Shown: positions 35,831 to 46,300 of the stretch, piece by piece
How positions within the stretch are numbered: the stretch's first letter is position 1
Layout of the letters: each line of letters opens with the position of its first letter
The notes under the pieces: model-generated
What the model was told of the DNA's origin: nothing
What the model saw: only the letters and a program-made list of their open reading frames with translations
The model's database searches: none
Position numbers and translations under genes: made by a program
NCBI RefSeq assembly: GCF_000003815.2
Contig: NC_049997.1
Coordinates: forward strand, 16,346,817-16,410,816
DNA from: Branchiostoma floridae
Lineage: Eukaryota; Chordata; Leptocardii; Amphioxiformes; Branchiostomatidae
Direction of reading: 5' to 3'
DNA length: 64,000 nt

Positions 35831-36419
35831 TAAATGTATATTAAGGCAAAAACTTCTCTTGCTACTACTTTCAAGATTTATTGACATGTCGAGACGGATT
35901 ACTTGCCCGTAGCTCAATTTACAATATCATTGCATCTAAATCTATTCATCGAACGTACAAAAATGCAATTTTTACTCATAACTAGATCAAAAATAGCGAA
36001 ATTGGTTCTTAATAGTACAACTCCTGTGTATTTACAATCAATACCCTTCCTCTGTAGAAATATTTTTAATATGGCTTAAATAGATTACTGTACTCTTTTC
36101 AGTCATAATTATTACTATAATAATATAAGAGCATACGAAATGGCCTTGACGTTGCTTCCCGTACATGGCTTTCATTCTCTTTAATAGACTGGGAGTTACG
36201 ATAACGGTAGTACGCCTGGAGCCACGAGATAGTTGATAACAGTCCACAAGATTGACAAAGATGGGCCAGATGTTGGGGAGAGTAGAGATTGGGGGAGTTT
36301 CTTAATGCCTTTTGCCCTGCAGGGGTAGCAATGTGAAGATAAGATAGGTTAGCTCCATTCATTTTACTTTGAAGGGTCTTAGGAATGGTACACTACATGC
36401 TATACATTCGTTTGATCAG

Positions 36420-36690
36420 CGGTGCCGTCACTGTTTCTTACAAAACTTTGTTCATGTCCGCCATACGTTGTTGTTCTCTGTTAGCTTGAATTTTACGACA
36501 CTTCTGATCATAGTTGCTTTTTACGATACATGCAAAATCCCCGGATGTATTGTCACTGTTTCTTACAAAACTTTGTTGCTGTCCGTCAAACGTTGTCGTT
36601 CGATGTCACGGATTTATTTTCTCTCTGAACATGAGTTTTACAACACTTCTGAGCATAGTTACGTTTTATGATGCATACAAAATCCCCGAT
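36420..36690 (+). repeat. two tandem copies, 125-bp period, third relative at 38262-38345
   Basis: The phrase gtcactgtttcttacaaaac occurs at 36427 and 36552. The second halves acgacacttctgatcatagt and acaacacttctgagcatagt also match, and acgacacgttcgagcataca recurs near 38296. Confidence 0.82.
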
Positions 36691-36779
36691 GTATAATTGC
36701 AAACAAGGACCTTGTTTGTTTGATGTTTGCAATCCAAAGTCATCTACTTTCGTTGGCTTAGTCGTCCATACAGCATATG

Positions 36780-36890
36780 ATGGTTGATAGGGCGGCGCCC
36801 GTCTCCGTTTCTATAACCCTTGGTCCACACAACTGTTCAAGCACTACAACAGGGTAGTCTATACGGGTATCCTCGCTGAACGACAGCTCA
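36780..36890 (-). mobile_element. truncated SINE-like copy (family of 3158 and 51955)
   Basis: The text tagggcggcgcccgtctcc, ataacccttggtccacac and tacaacagggtagtctatac follows the order of 51970-52045 with many substitutions. Only the tail half is present. Confidence 0.6.
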
Positions 36891-39240
36891 ATGATATGAA
36901 CACATTGTCTTTGTGAGAGAAATATTGGTCAGAAGTTTGTAACATTCTAAATAATAACAAAAATTGTTGACGGGGAAAATTCCTTGAAATTGTTTCTGCA
37001 AACCATGTGCTTCGCTAATTTTGCAAATACGTTGGAAGAAAAAACAATGTGCTTGAAATAAATCAGAATGATGCTTTTACTCTTAGACCTAAGACGACAT
37101 CAAAATGAATGGCATTCATCGCATCCCCATCTAAAATGAATGGTAAACGTAATTAGAAAACCTATTGCGTGCTGTTACCCCGTGGCCAATATGGCCACCA
37201 AGGACTGAATGAGTAACTGTAATTGCGTACTCTTGAGATCTCTTCTTAGCTGAGCAACTAAGGATCGTGCATTTCCTTTAAGTCTCTTTTATCCCTTAGG
37301 ATCCTTCCTAGAACCAAGAAGATAAAACACTGGATTGAACTTGAGACCTGAGTCGGTAAAGCAACAAAGCCGGGCGCTCTATTTCAGAGCCCTTCATCCA
37401 TACCAAATGGAGCACGAACGGTGGGGCGCTGGCCTTCCTACGAAGATCTTACTGTAATCTAAGAGCGGATGACAGGAAAGTAGTTACCGTTTCTCCAGTA
37501 CGTGTGGCTTGAAGAAGTGTCCCTGAGTGGAGAGTAACTCAAGCAGTCTGGCCCATCTAATACCTGCGTCCCTGCAGGCTGAAGTGATGCATTTTTAAAG
37601 AGACGCCGACGTGTACTAATAACCTCGTCAATCCTATAGATTAAAAGCGGCGAAGACTTTACTCCCACGCATACTAAAGCATACCAAATGGCGTATCGCT
37701 ACCAGTTTGTCTTTGAAGTCCTACCCTGTTCTATGTATAAGCAATTTCACGGTTATGAGTGCGCATGTGCAGTCGTGCTGCATTGTGGTCTAGGTCAAAA
37801 GTTCAAGGTCCCAGTGAGTGATATATCTATCTCTTGTAAATAGCCCCAGTCAAATGTTTAAACGAAAACTGTAAGTCTTAACCTTTGACCTAGAGTGTTT
37901 AGACTCACGTGACCAGGACTTAGGTAATGCCCGCCATGTTGGATGGTTAAACTGAAAGCTGCCGTTGAAATTTGAATCTGTACTACAAATTCCTAGGTCT
38001 AACTCTTTTAATAGACCGTTATTGGCCAATAGAAAAGTGAGATTTGGTCCTGGAATTGTCTTTACAAACTACGGTCATTTCCTAGAAGACGCCTGTTCGC
38101 TTCTTTGTTCGTGAATTTCAGAGTCCCTGATCTTACTTTCAATCCACCACACGTCTAAAATTTATTATAAGTTAGCCGTTTGGAAAAGACCTATTCCTGC
38201 GTTATTGTTTCTTATGCGCCAAGGCGATCACCAAACCGCAATTTACGACATCTACCATACGGTCAGGTTCATTTCTGTCATAACTTGAGTTTTACGACAC
38301 GTTCGAGCATACATTTTGCGATATAAACCAAATTCCCGGATGTTTAATGGCGTCCACAGAGACCTTACCAGCATAGCCCATGCTATATAAAGCCACAAAT
38401 AACACGCTTTGGGTGGTAAAATTTTATCACAGTATCCAGAATGTATGTCCAGGAATATTGATTCTAGAGAATGATATAGATCGCAAGCAAAGGTATGAAC
38501 TTTCTGATTTTCTTGCCAACAAATAAAACATAAAAAATTATTTCACTGCCTTTAAAAGTAACTTTTTTTCTTAATGAAAGATTGTTAGTTTTTAGAAACA
38601 ATAGTAACTACAATGATAAAAGTAAAGAGTAAAGAAGATTGAAGACAATTCATTTATCATATTATATTTCTGAGACAATTTGAAAGAGAGACAGATCTAA
38701 AGAAAGATCGAGCGAAAGAAAGAAAGGAAAGGGAAATAAATAAACATCCGAGAAAAACAAATGATCTTCATAAACATTTGTTTGTTCTTCTTCTTCCAAT
38801 TATAGTAAATCAAAATGTGTTTTTCCACCTAGTTCGTTTGTTAACTTTCTGTCAGAACATTTTAGACTGTCTTTTTCTTTTAATGGGTTGAGGTGAGGGG
38901 TCTTCTTTGTTAATGGACCTTATTGACTGTTTTACGCAAAATGAAGTTTTATGGCGCCTAATCAATATATAGAACGATAAGAGACTCCACAGTGCCGTTT
39001 TTAAATCTATATTTATGTGTTCCCACATTGAACTTGTACCCTAAGCTGTAATAAACTCTCACAGTTTGACATATAGTTCTGACTTATTGCCAATTAGAGT
39101 ATATTTCCCAAGTTATACTGTTCTTCACGGTATCCACAAACTTCATACTCCATCTCTTGAGACATAAATATATTGAGTGTTGCGTATTGCTCAGCAACAG
39201 TACTGCACTGTCAAAAAGGGTAGATTCCTCTATGAGGAGG
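36891..39240. other. intergenic DNA, no gene seen
   Basis: A gcgcatgtgcagtcgtgctg phrase at about 37762 is a fragment of the 39242/39591 MITE family. The stretch 37440-37680 is GC-richer and has a short minus ORF without features. No gene is supported. Confidence 0.35.
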
Positions 39241-39241
39241 T

Positions 39242-39450
39242 ATATAACGTCCTTGATGACTGTAAGTGCTCATGTGCAGCGGAACGCATTGTGGGTAATA
39301 ATATGCCAAAGGTTAAGGCCCCTAAGACATAAAGTAAACACTTCTGAACATTGTTATGCAAATCGAGCCAATGATCGAGGCAAAAACTATTTGACCTTTG
39401 ACATATTTCCAGCAATTTTATTACGCATGCGTACTTAGAACTGTGAACCT
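39242..39450. mobile_element. MITE, GCATGTGCAGCG family, diverged copy
   Basis: The left part has tgctcatgtgcagcggaacg and cattgtgggtaata. The right part has tgacctttgacatatttcc and acgcatgcgtacttagaact as the inverted counterpart. Confidence 0.7.
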
Positions 39451-39590
39451 TCTGATAGAGTAAATAGTTCAGATTGCTACTTAAATTATTTTCAAACCAA
39501 AACATATTCAAATATCATTATGTGTATCTTATTGCCAGAAAAGAAAAGAAAAAATCGAGAAATGAAACTAAAAACTCTCCGTCCTTTTGT

Positions 39591-39801
39591 ATAAGGACGT
39601 TCACGGAGTATGCATGTAGAGCGACAGGAACTATTGGTAACACGTCATAGGCGAAGGCCCTTAAAACTTCAACAATGACCTTGCGACATTGTTATGCAAT
39701 TGAGAAATGGTTAAGACGAGAACTGTTTACACGTCAGGGGCCTTCACCTTTGACATATTACCCACAATTCCCATCGATGCACATGGCTACTCGGAACAGT
39801 C
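39591..39801. mobile_element. MITE, GCATGTGCAGCG family, best copy
   Basis: The left end (ggacgttcacggagtatgca) and the right end (gatgcacatggctactcgga) are inverted. Inside are ggcgaaggcccttaaaac and its mirror caggggccttcacctttgac. The same arrangement occurs at 11741-12288 and 39242-39450. Confidence 0.78.
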
Positions 39802-40590
39802 AAGTCAAGTCAAAGTTTAGTGCACAACAACTGCAACGGCTACAATGTAGTGCAAACTTAAGTATATTGTACAGAAAAACTTATAAGCTATGTAGTAACA
39901 TTAATATTATAACACTGTATACAGTATACGTAGATGTAGATTCTAGGCTTTATGCAATATCAGACGTAAACAAAGTCTACAATATAAGACAAAGCCAGAA
40001 TATTGCGTCAGACTACATGCTGATATAGAAGCATATATATCAAAACTACAATTTAGGTCAAATTATAAACACACAATATTCTAAGGAGACACAGTGAGGA
40101 TTTGTATATCTAGTGTGTAGATTGTGATATTTCCATTCTTAGGTCTCTATCATGAGGTTCCCTTTTAACGTGGAGGCATATATGTATTGGACCAGGTATA
40201 CAGAATCATTGTCGTAACATGACATAAGTACATGGGATAGTGAACGTACTTATAGCAGTAGCCAAAACCCTGGAGACGATATTCCTTGAGCACTACCAGT
40301 GTCACCTAAAAGCTGACAGACACGATTCGATCCCTCCCACTGTTTTACATAACAGGTTCTGTTCCCGAAGATGTAATTTTAAAGGGATATAGAGGTTTAG
40401 TCCTGCCAGTTGTGGCGAGGGAGCGGAAGGGACTGTTTCATCAGTCGAAAAACTTTTCGCAAACGAAACTACATTTAGGAAAGAGCATAGATCATTGTCT
40501 TTCCATTACTTGTGTTTTAGATGATGCACAAGACTAAGATACGTCAAACAAAAAATCAAACCCAACCGTTAACGGATATAATGTCACAGA
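39802..40590. other. retroelement-tail-like fragment then unique intergenic DNA
   Basis: The opening (tcaagtcaaagtttagtgca) is shared with 24838. Beyond about 40030 no repeat or gene was recognised. Confidence 0.35.
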
Positions 40591-40599
40591 GAGACATCT

Positions 40600-40870
40600 G
40601 TTTGTTTGCTTTTGTTTGTTTAATTGTTTGTTTGTTTGTTTGTTTGTATTGCATACCAAGTAAGCCACCTCATGGCGTTAGCACAATAGGTTTGTACTGA
40701 AGACAGATTTACCTGATCCACTCACTCGGGGAAGGACCCATATTCTTTCGATACGTGTGATTGGGTTCTTTAACATGCTCAACGTGTGGCTCTCCTCAAA
40801 CACGTGACCTACATGTAACGTCCTATCCGATAAACGTCCCAAACCGAATTTGAGAGATCAACCGAGTGAA
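40600..40870 (-). mobile_element. SINE-like repeat with (TTTG)n end
   Basis: A tract of tttg units (about 40604-40648) adjoins a body with ctgatccactcactcgggga, gggttctttaacatgctcaa and tgtggctctcctcaaacacg. It is a recognisable dispersed-repeat body, probably in reverse orientation with the TTTG tract at its tail. Confidence 0.5.
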
Positions 40871-40984
40871 GTGAGGAATATTGTGCAAAGAATGTCAACT
40901 AACTACCATTAGGCGACGCCGACGCCAGAAATTGAATACCACACCAGGATTCCAAGCACTTTGGGATACCAAGCACTTTGGGAT

Positions 40985-41163
40985 ACAGTCAAACCTGTAT
41001 TAGGGGCCACCTCTACAGAGGGGCCACCTGTCCATAGTGGCCACTTTTTGTCGGTCCCTTGGGTATTTTATCTACAAGTTGCCACCTCTATACAGAGGCC
41101 ACCTGTCTATGGTGGCCAAATTTGTCCGGTCCCTTGAGTGGCCGCTATAGACAGGTTTGACTT
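40985..41163. mobile_element. MITE with ACAGTCAAACCTGT ends
   Basis: The ends acagtcaaacctgtatt (40985-41001) and tatagacaggtttgact (41146-41162) are inverted. The interior repeats ggccacctctacagagggg and ggccaaatttgtccggtccc. TA-rich flanks fit a TA target. Confidence 0.85.
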
Positions 41164-41700
41164 TATATATAATACGAAAAGTTTTGTTTTAAATTATAAC
41201 GATACGATTTTATCCGGCCACCTATGTTTTAAAGAAACAAAACATTGGTAACGTTGGAACTTTGGAAACAATCCCCAGCGTCACGATGGCGATCTATGCC
41301 CCACGGTTCCTTGTAAGCGTTAATCTTATAGTCGATAAATTTCTCTAGAAGTTGTCGCCTCCAAAACGGTTCATTGTCTTGAGAAGCAAAGTGCCGACTG
41401 GTTATAAACCTTTAGGCTGAAATTTATCGTCTTTATCCATCTACAGTTTGTCATGACTGTCAAAAATGATAACTACTAATAATTTGGTAATATAGTGTAT
41501 TGCTGCAATTGGGATGCTATTTGTTTTATTTATGAAATTCAAAATAGCATGGACCTTTAGAATTCAGAACAGAATCCAAAATAATAAGGGAAAATCTATT
41601 TTATTCCCTTTTTTTAAACTTGGAAATGGAAAAATGAAGCTTCATATTTAACTAAAATGCAGCCGTCTTGGCTAGTTATCTGGAAATTGAAGACATCCGT
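41164..41700. other. intergenic DNA, no gene seen
   Basis: A/T-rich DNA without recognised repeats or coding signal. Confidence 0.3.
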
Positions 41701-41711
41701 TCACGACGTAT

Positions 41712-42167
41712 TGAGTCATCTGACTCATGCAAGGATCGAATTATACAGCCGTGTTGGCTTGATTTACTCAGTTTGAAGGGGAAGATTTGAGTCATGTGAC
41801 TCAAGCTTGGGAATCTGAGGCATATGACTCGTTCTATGGGATTTAGAGTCATATGACTCAAGCCTTGTCGTCAGAGTCACATGACTCAAGCCTTGTCGTC
41901 AGAGTCACATGACTCAAGCCTTGTCTTCAGAGTCACATGACTCAAGCTTGGTTTCAAGAGTCATATGACTCAAGCTTGGTTTTAAGAGTCATATGACTCC
42001 AGCCTTGGAATCTGAGTCATATGACTCAAGCCTGGTATTCAGAGTCACACGACTCAAGCCTGGTATTTAGAGTCACATGACTCAAGTCTTGTATTTAGAG
42101 TCACATGACTCAAGCTTGGTTTTAAGAGTCATGTGACTCCAGCCTGAGAATCTGAGGCATGTTACTC
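41712..42167. repeat. tandem array of a 14-bp palindrome, 28-bp period
   Basis: The core gagtcatatgactc or gagtcacatgactc occurs 14 times at a 28-bp step (41789, 41817, 41846, 41874, 41902, 41930, 41958, 41986, 42014, 42042, 42070, 42098, 42126, 42154), plus an outlier at 41712. Spacers are aagccttgtcgtca-like and vary more than the core. Each core combines a central E-box-type CANNTG with flanking TGACTC. Most cores continue into TGACTCA, the AP-1 consensus. Confidence 0.93.
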
Positions 42168-42805
42168 AAGTGAAGAAATATGAACATATGGGTCAGGTGA
42201 CTTAACTTGGGATCAAGAGTTCTAAGTATAAGAACGGTAGTAAGTGCAATGATTCACATCAGTTGAAGTGAAAACCTACTAGATTTTATTTCTATAGTTA
42301 TTGTTTACACAAAGTACACATGGAGAGCGTACACATGAGTTTTTCCTTCTGCATAACGGATTCAGGAAAGGGAAAACATATCGTCAACATATCAAAATTG
42401 AAAATAATAAAACAACTACACAATATATGTCAATTATACGATCACTACAGGGGACAAAACCCGTTCCAGGTACACTGACTCAGAGTTTCCATGGTTTGCG
42501 AAGCTTATGCTCATCCCTCCTCGTTTGAACGATGTTTAAACAAAAGTTCTTGATTATGATGAGTACTCGTAGCCTGGGTATCATCCTCCGTAATGACCGC
42601 TGGCTCACGACTTTCGCTTGCTAACCACGGAGTGGTTAACTCGTTAACTAATAAAGTAAAGTAGTACAAAGAATGATAACGATACTATTAACATAAACAA
42701 TTAATTAATGGTATGAGTTAACAATCAATGATAAAGTAAAGCAATACATAGAAAATGATGACGATGCAATAATGATAATCAAATAGAGGTATCAGTTAAG
42801 AAAAC

Positions 42806-42940
42806 ACAACACGGTGTATTCCGTATCACCTGAGGTTCCAGCCCGACCGTGGGAAGGATCGCACGACGGCCGAAGGCCGGAGGGTGATCCGACCCGCGGG
42901 AGGGCTGAGACCGAGGGTGATGCGGAATACACCGTGTTGT
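42806..42940. mobile_element. foldback MITE, 25-bp ends
   Basis: The left end acaacacggtgtattccgta (42806 onward) mirrors the right end ending tacaccgtgttgt (42940). The interior is GC-rich with cgacggccgaaggccgg and gatccgacccgcggg. It lies just beyond the 3' end of the ParB-like gene. Confidence 0.85.
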
Positions 42941-43308
42941 ATTTTATTTATGTCATACCCACCCAAACCCTTGTTTTGATGCGAAAGGTGCCAGAATTTG
43001 AACAAATTTGGTGCCCTCGAACAAAAAATGTTGCAACAGCAATGCTCGCTCGAAATGATTGGATTTACTCGAAGGAAGCCTGTGTGATACGCCTTTCGAA
43101 CCTGTGCGATACGGAAGTTATGGCCCGGTCCGGAACACCAGTATCGAACGTTTTCGCGTCATAAGTATGACATAAGAACAATATTTGTGGCTACTACACG
43201 GGACTCGGATTGTTTTATAGATAGATTTTCATAGCAGTTTTAAATGTCAGGAGTGAGAAAGTGAGATTTTTAAGGAAAAGAATATTCCGTTTTGCAACAC
43301 ACATGTAT

Positions 43309-46300
43309 CTAACGGCATGCATTTGTTGCCTTCACCCATTCCTCCACGGGCAAGGTCATGTCCTTGTCAAACACCACGGTTGTGGCTACATCACGAAAGG
43401 CGCAGGTGGTCGCGGGGAGCGACTGGCCGTTGCTCTTTTCCCGTTCGTATATGCCAGTTTGGTTGTCTGGCACATACCACACGAGCCGGAGCTTCTTTTG
43501 GGCAAGATTGACAGACACAACCCGCCCAAACCACGCCTCAATGTCGTCCCCGTCGTTCACGTTCCCAGGTACAACAACGAAGTCGTCAGCCTTGTACTGA
43601 CTCTCCTGTAAAACAAATGGCCCAAAGATGTGTGTAAGCTGAAGTCGAATTTTCGCAGCGGTGGACACGTAATTAGAAATAGTTAAGAAACGTTCCAAAT
43701 AATGACACCTAATTGACCTATCTTATAACTGTGAAACATTTCTAATTCACACAAAAAAAGGTGAGTGATAATGGCTGTTTCTTCACAAGTTCAGTGCAAA
43801 TTAATGGCATGCAGCTTCTGCAAGATAATTCAATAAAGTAGCACTCACCCCGTGAGCTGCGCTCCGTTGTGACTTCCTAACGGGCGCCTGTGCCAAAGAG
43901 AGACTGGTTAAAATGCGTGGATCACAAACTTAATTGGTCATTATTATTTCATTTTGGCACCGTGATTGTATGAATGTTTGTATTACTTCATATGATTGAC
44001 TTGTGTCATTGCTACATTTTGCATGCTTCACATGATCACAACGAAATGTATCACATCCAGTACACATTTCGTATCAAGTAAATGAAATTGAAGATTCTTT
44101 AACAATCACATAATACTACTGTCTTTGTCTTCGTACTGAACATTAGTTAAACATACCGACGGAGGTTCCTGCTCGCTGCTTTTCCTCTTGTTGCTGTCAA
44201 AATAAACAGTATTATAATTATTATTCTTATGATTCTATCCAGTAATAAAACAAGTTGATGCATAGCCGACCCACGTCTTTTTCCCGACAGGCAATGTCTT
44301 CTATTTTCGATAAAGCAAACGTTGTCTTTTTTAAATAATATTAAACAGTCACTGTAGGTGTAGATATGTTTCTTGCTTGTGAAAGTGGAAAACCGAGTAT
44401 CCTTTACATGTGAGGCTGGCTTTTACAGAAACTTCCAAAAAGGTTCTGAAAGGTGATTCACTGCATGGTGTTTCAGACGAAATTCAAATGATTTTCTTGA
44501 ATTATTATAGTAAGAAATATCTTTGTAGATTCTTACCTTGTCCGTATTTTGTCAAGTGTGCCATCTTCATTCTGTCAAAAAGAAACCATGGAATGTTATT
44601 AACCATTAGTTTCGTTCACATATGGTTGGCCGACAGCACGTTCTTGTTCATGATATAAGCATATTTATAACCAGGTATATCTTAAGTACTCAAAAAGGTG
44701 GGAAATCCCACGAAGAGCCTCATTTTAGCAATGCCAATGAAACAAGAGGTAAGCAATCATAACACCAAAAACATGAATACTTTTGATTCGGGGCATCTTG
44801 AAATGTATCAGTGATAAAAATTGGCAAACTATAACAATTCCTCCAAAACTTAGATGTCTGATACCGCTGTTTTTTCGTCCCTTAGCCTCTTGGTCATTGT
44901 CCGCAGACTTGCGACTTCCTAACAATCATAATAAAGGACACAACATACTTTATGGCCGACGCCCAGGAACATAATATCTACTTAACTGATAGGTAAACCA
45001 ACTCTAATCGCTCACTAATAATTACCCATATTTTGTATGGCTAGGTATCAGCCACTGCGCAGTACCCCACGACCCTATTTATGTAATTAAACCTTTAAAC
45101 CATTCTGATTGTGAAAAAGAGAACTCACCGCCAGTAGGTTTCTGTTCTCAGTCTGCAGATCGACATCGGCATCCTCATCTCCCCTGTCGTCGTTGTCTTT
45201 CTTGGCACCCTCCGGCTCCAGACCCCCTAGATCGGACTCATCATCTCCTCCGTCGTTCTTATCGTTCTTGGCACCCTCCGGATCCAACTCCTCAGCTCCT
45301 CCGTCACCATCTTTCTGGAGTGCGGCCGCTTTCATCTTCTGCTTGTTTTTCTTTTTCTCTGATTTGTTTGCTTCCTGTACGATATAATACGATAATCCAT
45401 TAGCATGTCTATCAAACTGATCGGAGTGGATAATCCAGAATAGGTTTTGTTGCAGGCGCGCGATGTGATCCATCTCAACATTTTGCGATAATCCAAACAC
45501 TGGTTGGCATGAAATACCTTCTGGAAGGTTTTCATCGTGTTATTTAATGCAGTGTATTTTGCTACTTTCAATGCACCACAATACAAAGTTGTCATGTTTA
45601 GAAGAACGTTTCCGCTCGTTACGTGTCCACGCCAGATACATGTAATGTGAAACTTTAAATACAGAGAACAATCTTGTGTTGGATGCATTGCTACATTCTA
45701 TGTTGCGAAGAATTACTTTGTCAATCTTCTTCAAAATAATAACTTCGGGAGGTTTGAGCAACTGTGAAAGTGTGATGTATACAGAAACCAATAGCATATG
45801 TGTGTGTGAGCCCTAGCTTGTAAAAAGAAGACGTACCGAAGTTTGCATGACTTCTTTGTAATCCAGTTCGCCGTTGTTTAGTCCTTGTAACGTTGACACC
45901 TGCTTTGCAGTCTCGTCATCATCATCGAGGAAGCCCAAATGAGTTGGTTTTAACTCTGTCTTCTTTTGCCCTAGGATTCGCCTCTCCTCCCACTTCTTGG
46001 CAAACTCTGTGATGCCGTTCCAGACTGCGCACGGCATTTCAGCCAGACTGATGGAACGTCTGTGCCTATTGTTGAGTTGTTTGCGCTGTTGATAAGATAG
46101 AATATTAGCATTAAATACCAATGCGCCATGTCCTGTAGGACGTGTAATTGCATGGCATCAGTAGATACCCCAGGCACATTTAAGAACCTACCACACGTGC
46201 GATGGTGAGGTGTGAGTGGTGCAAAACATACAGTCCCTTGGCCGCACCTGGGGCAATTACTGTCGTATTGAGGTCACCTGAGTGGCGCCGAATGGCAGCT

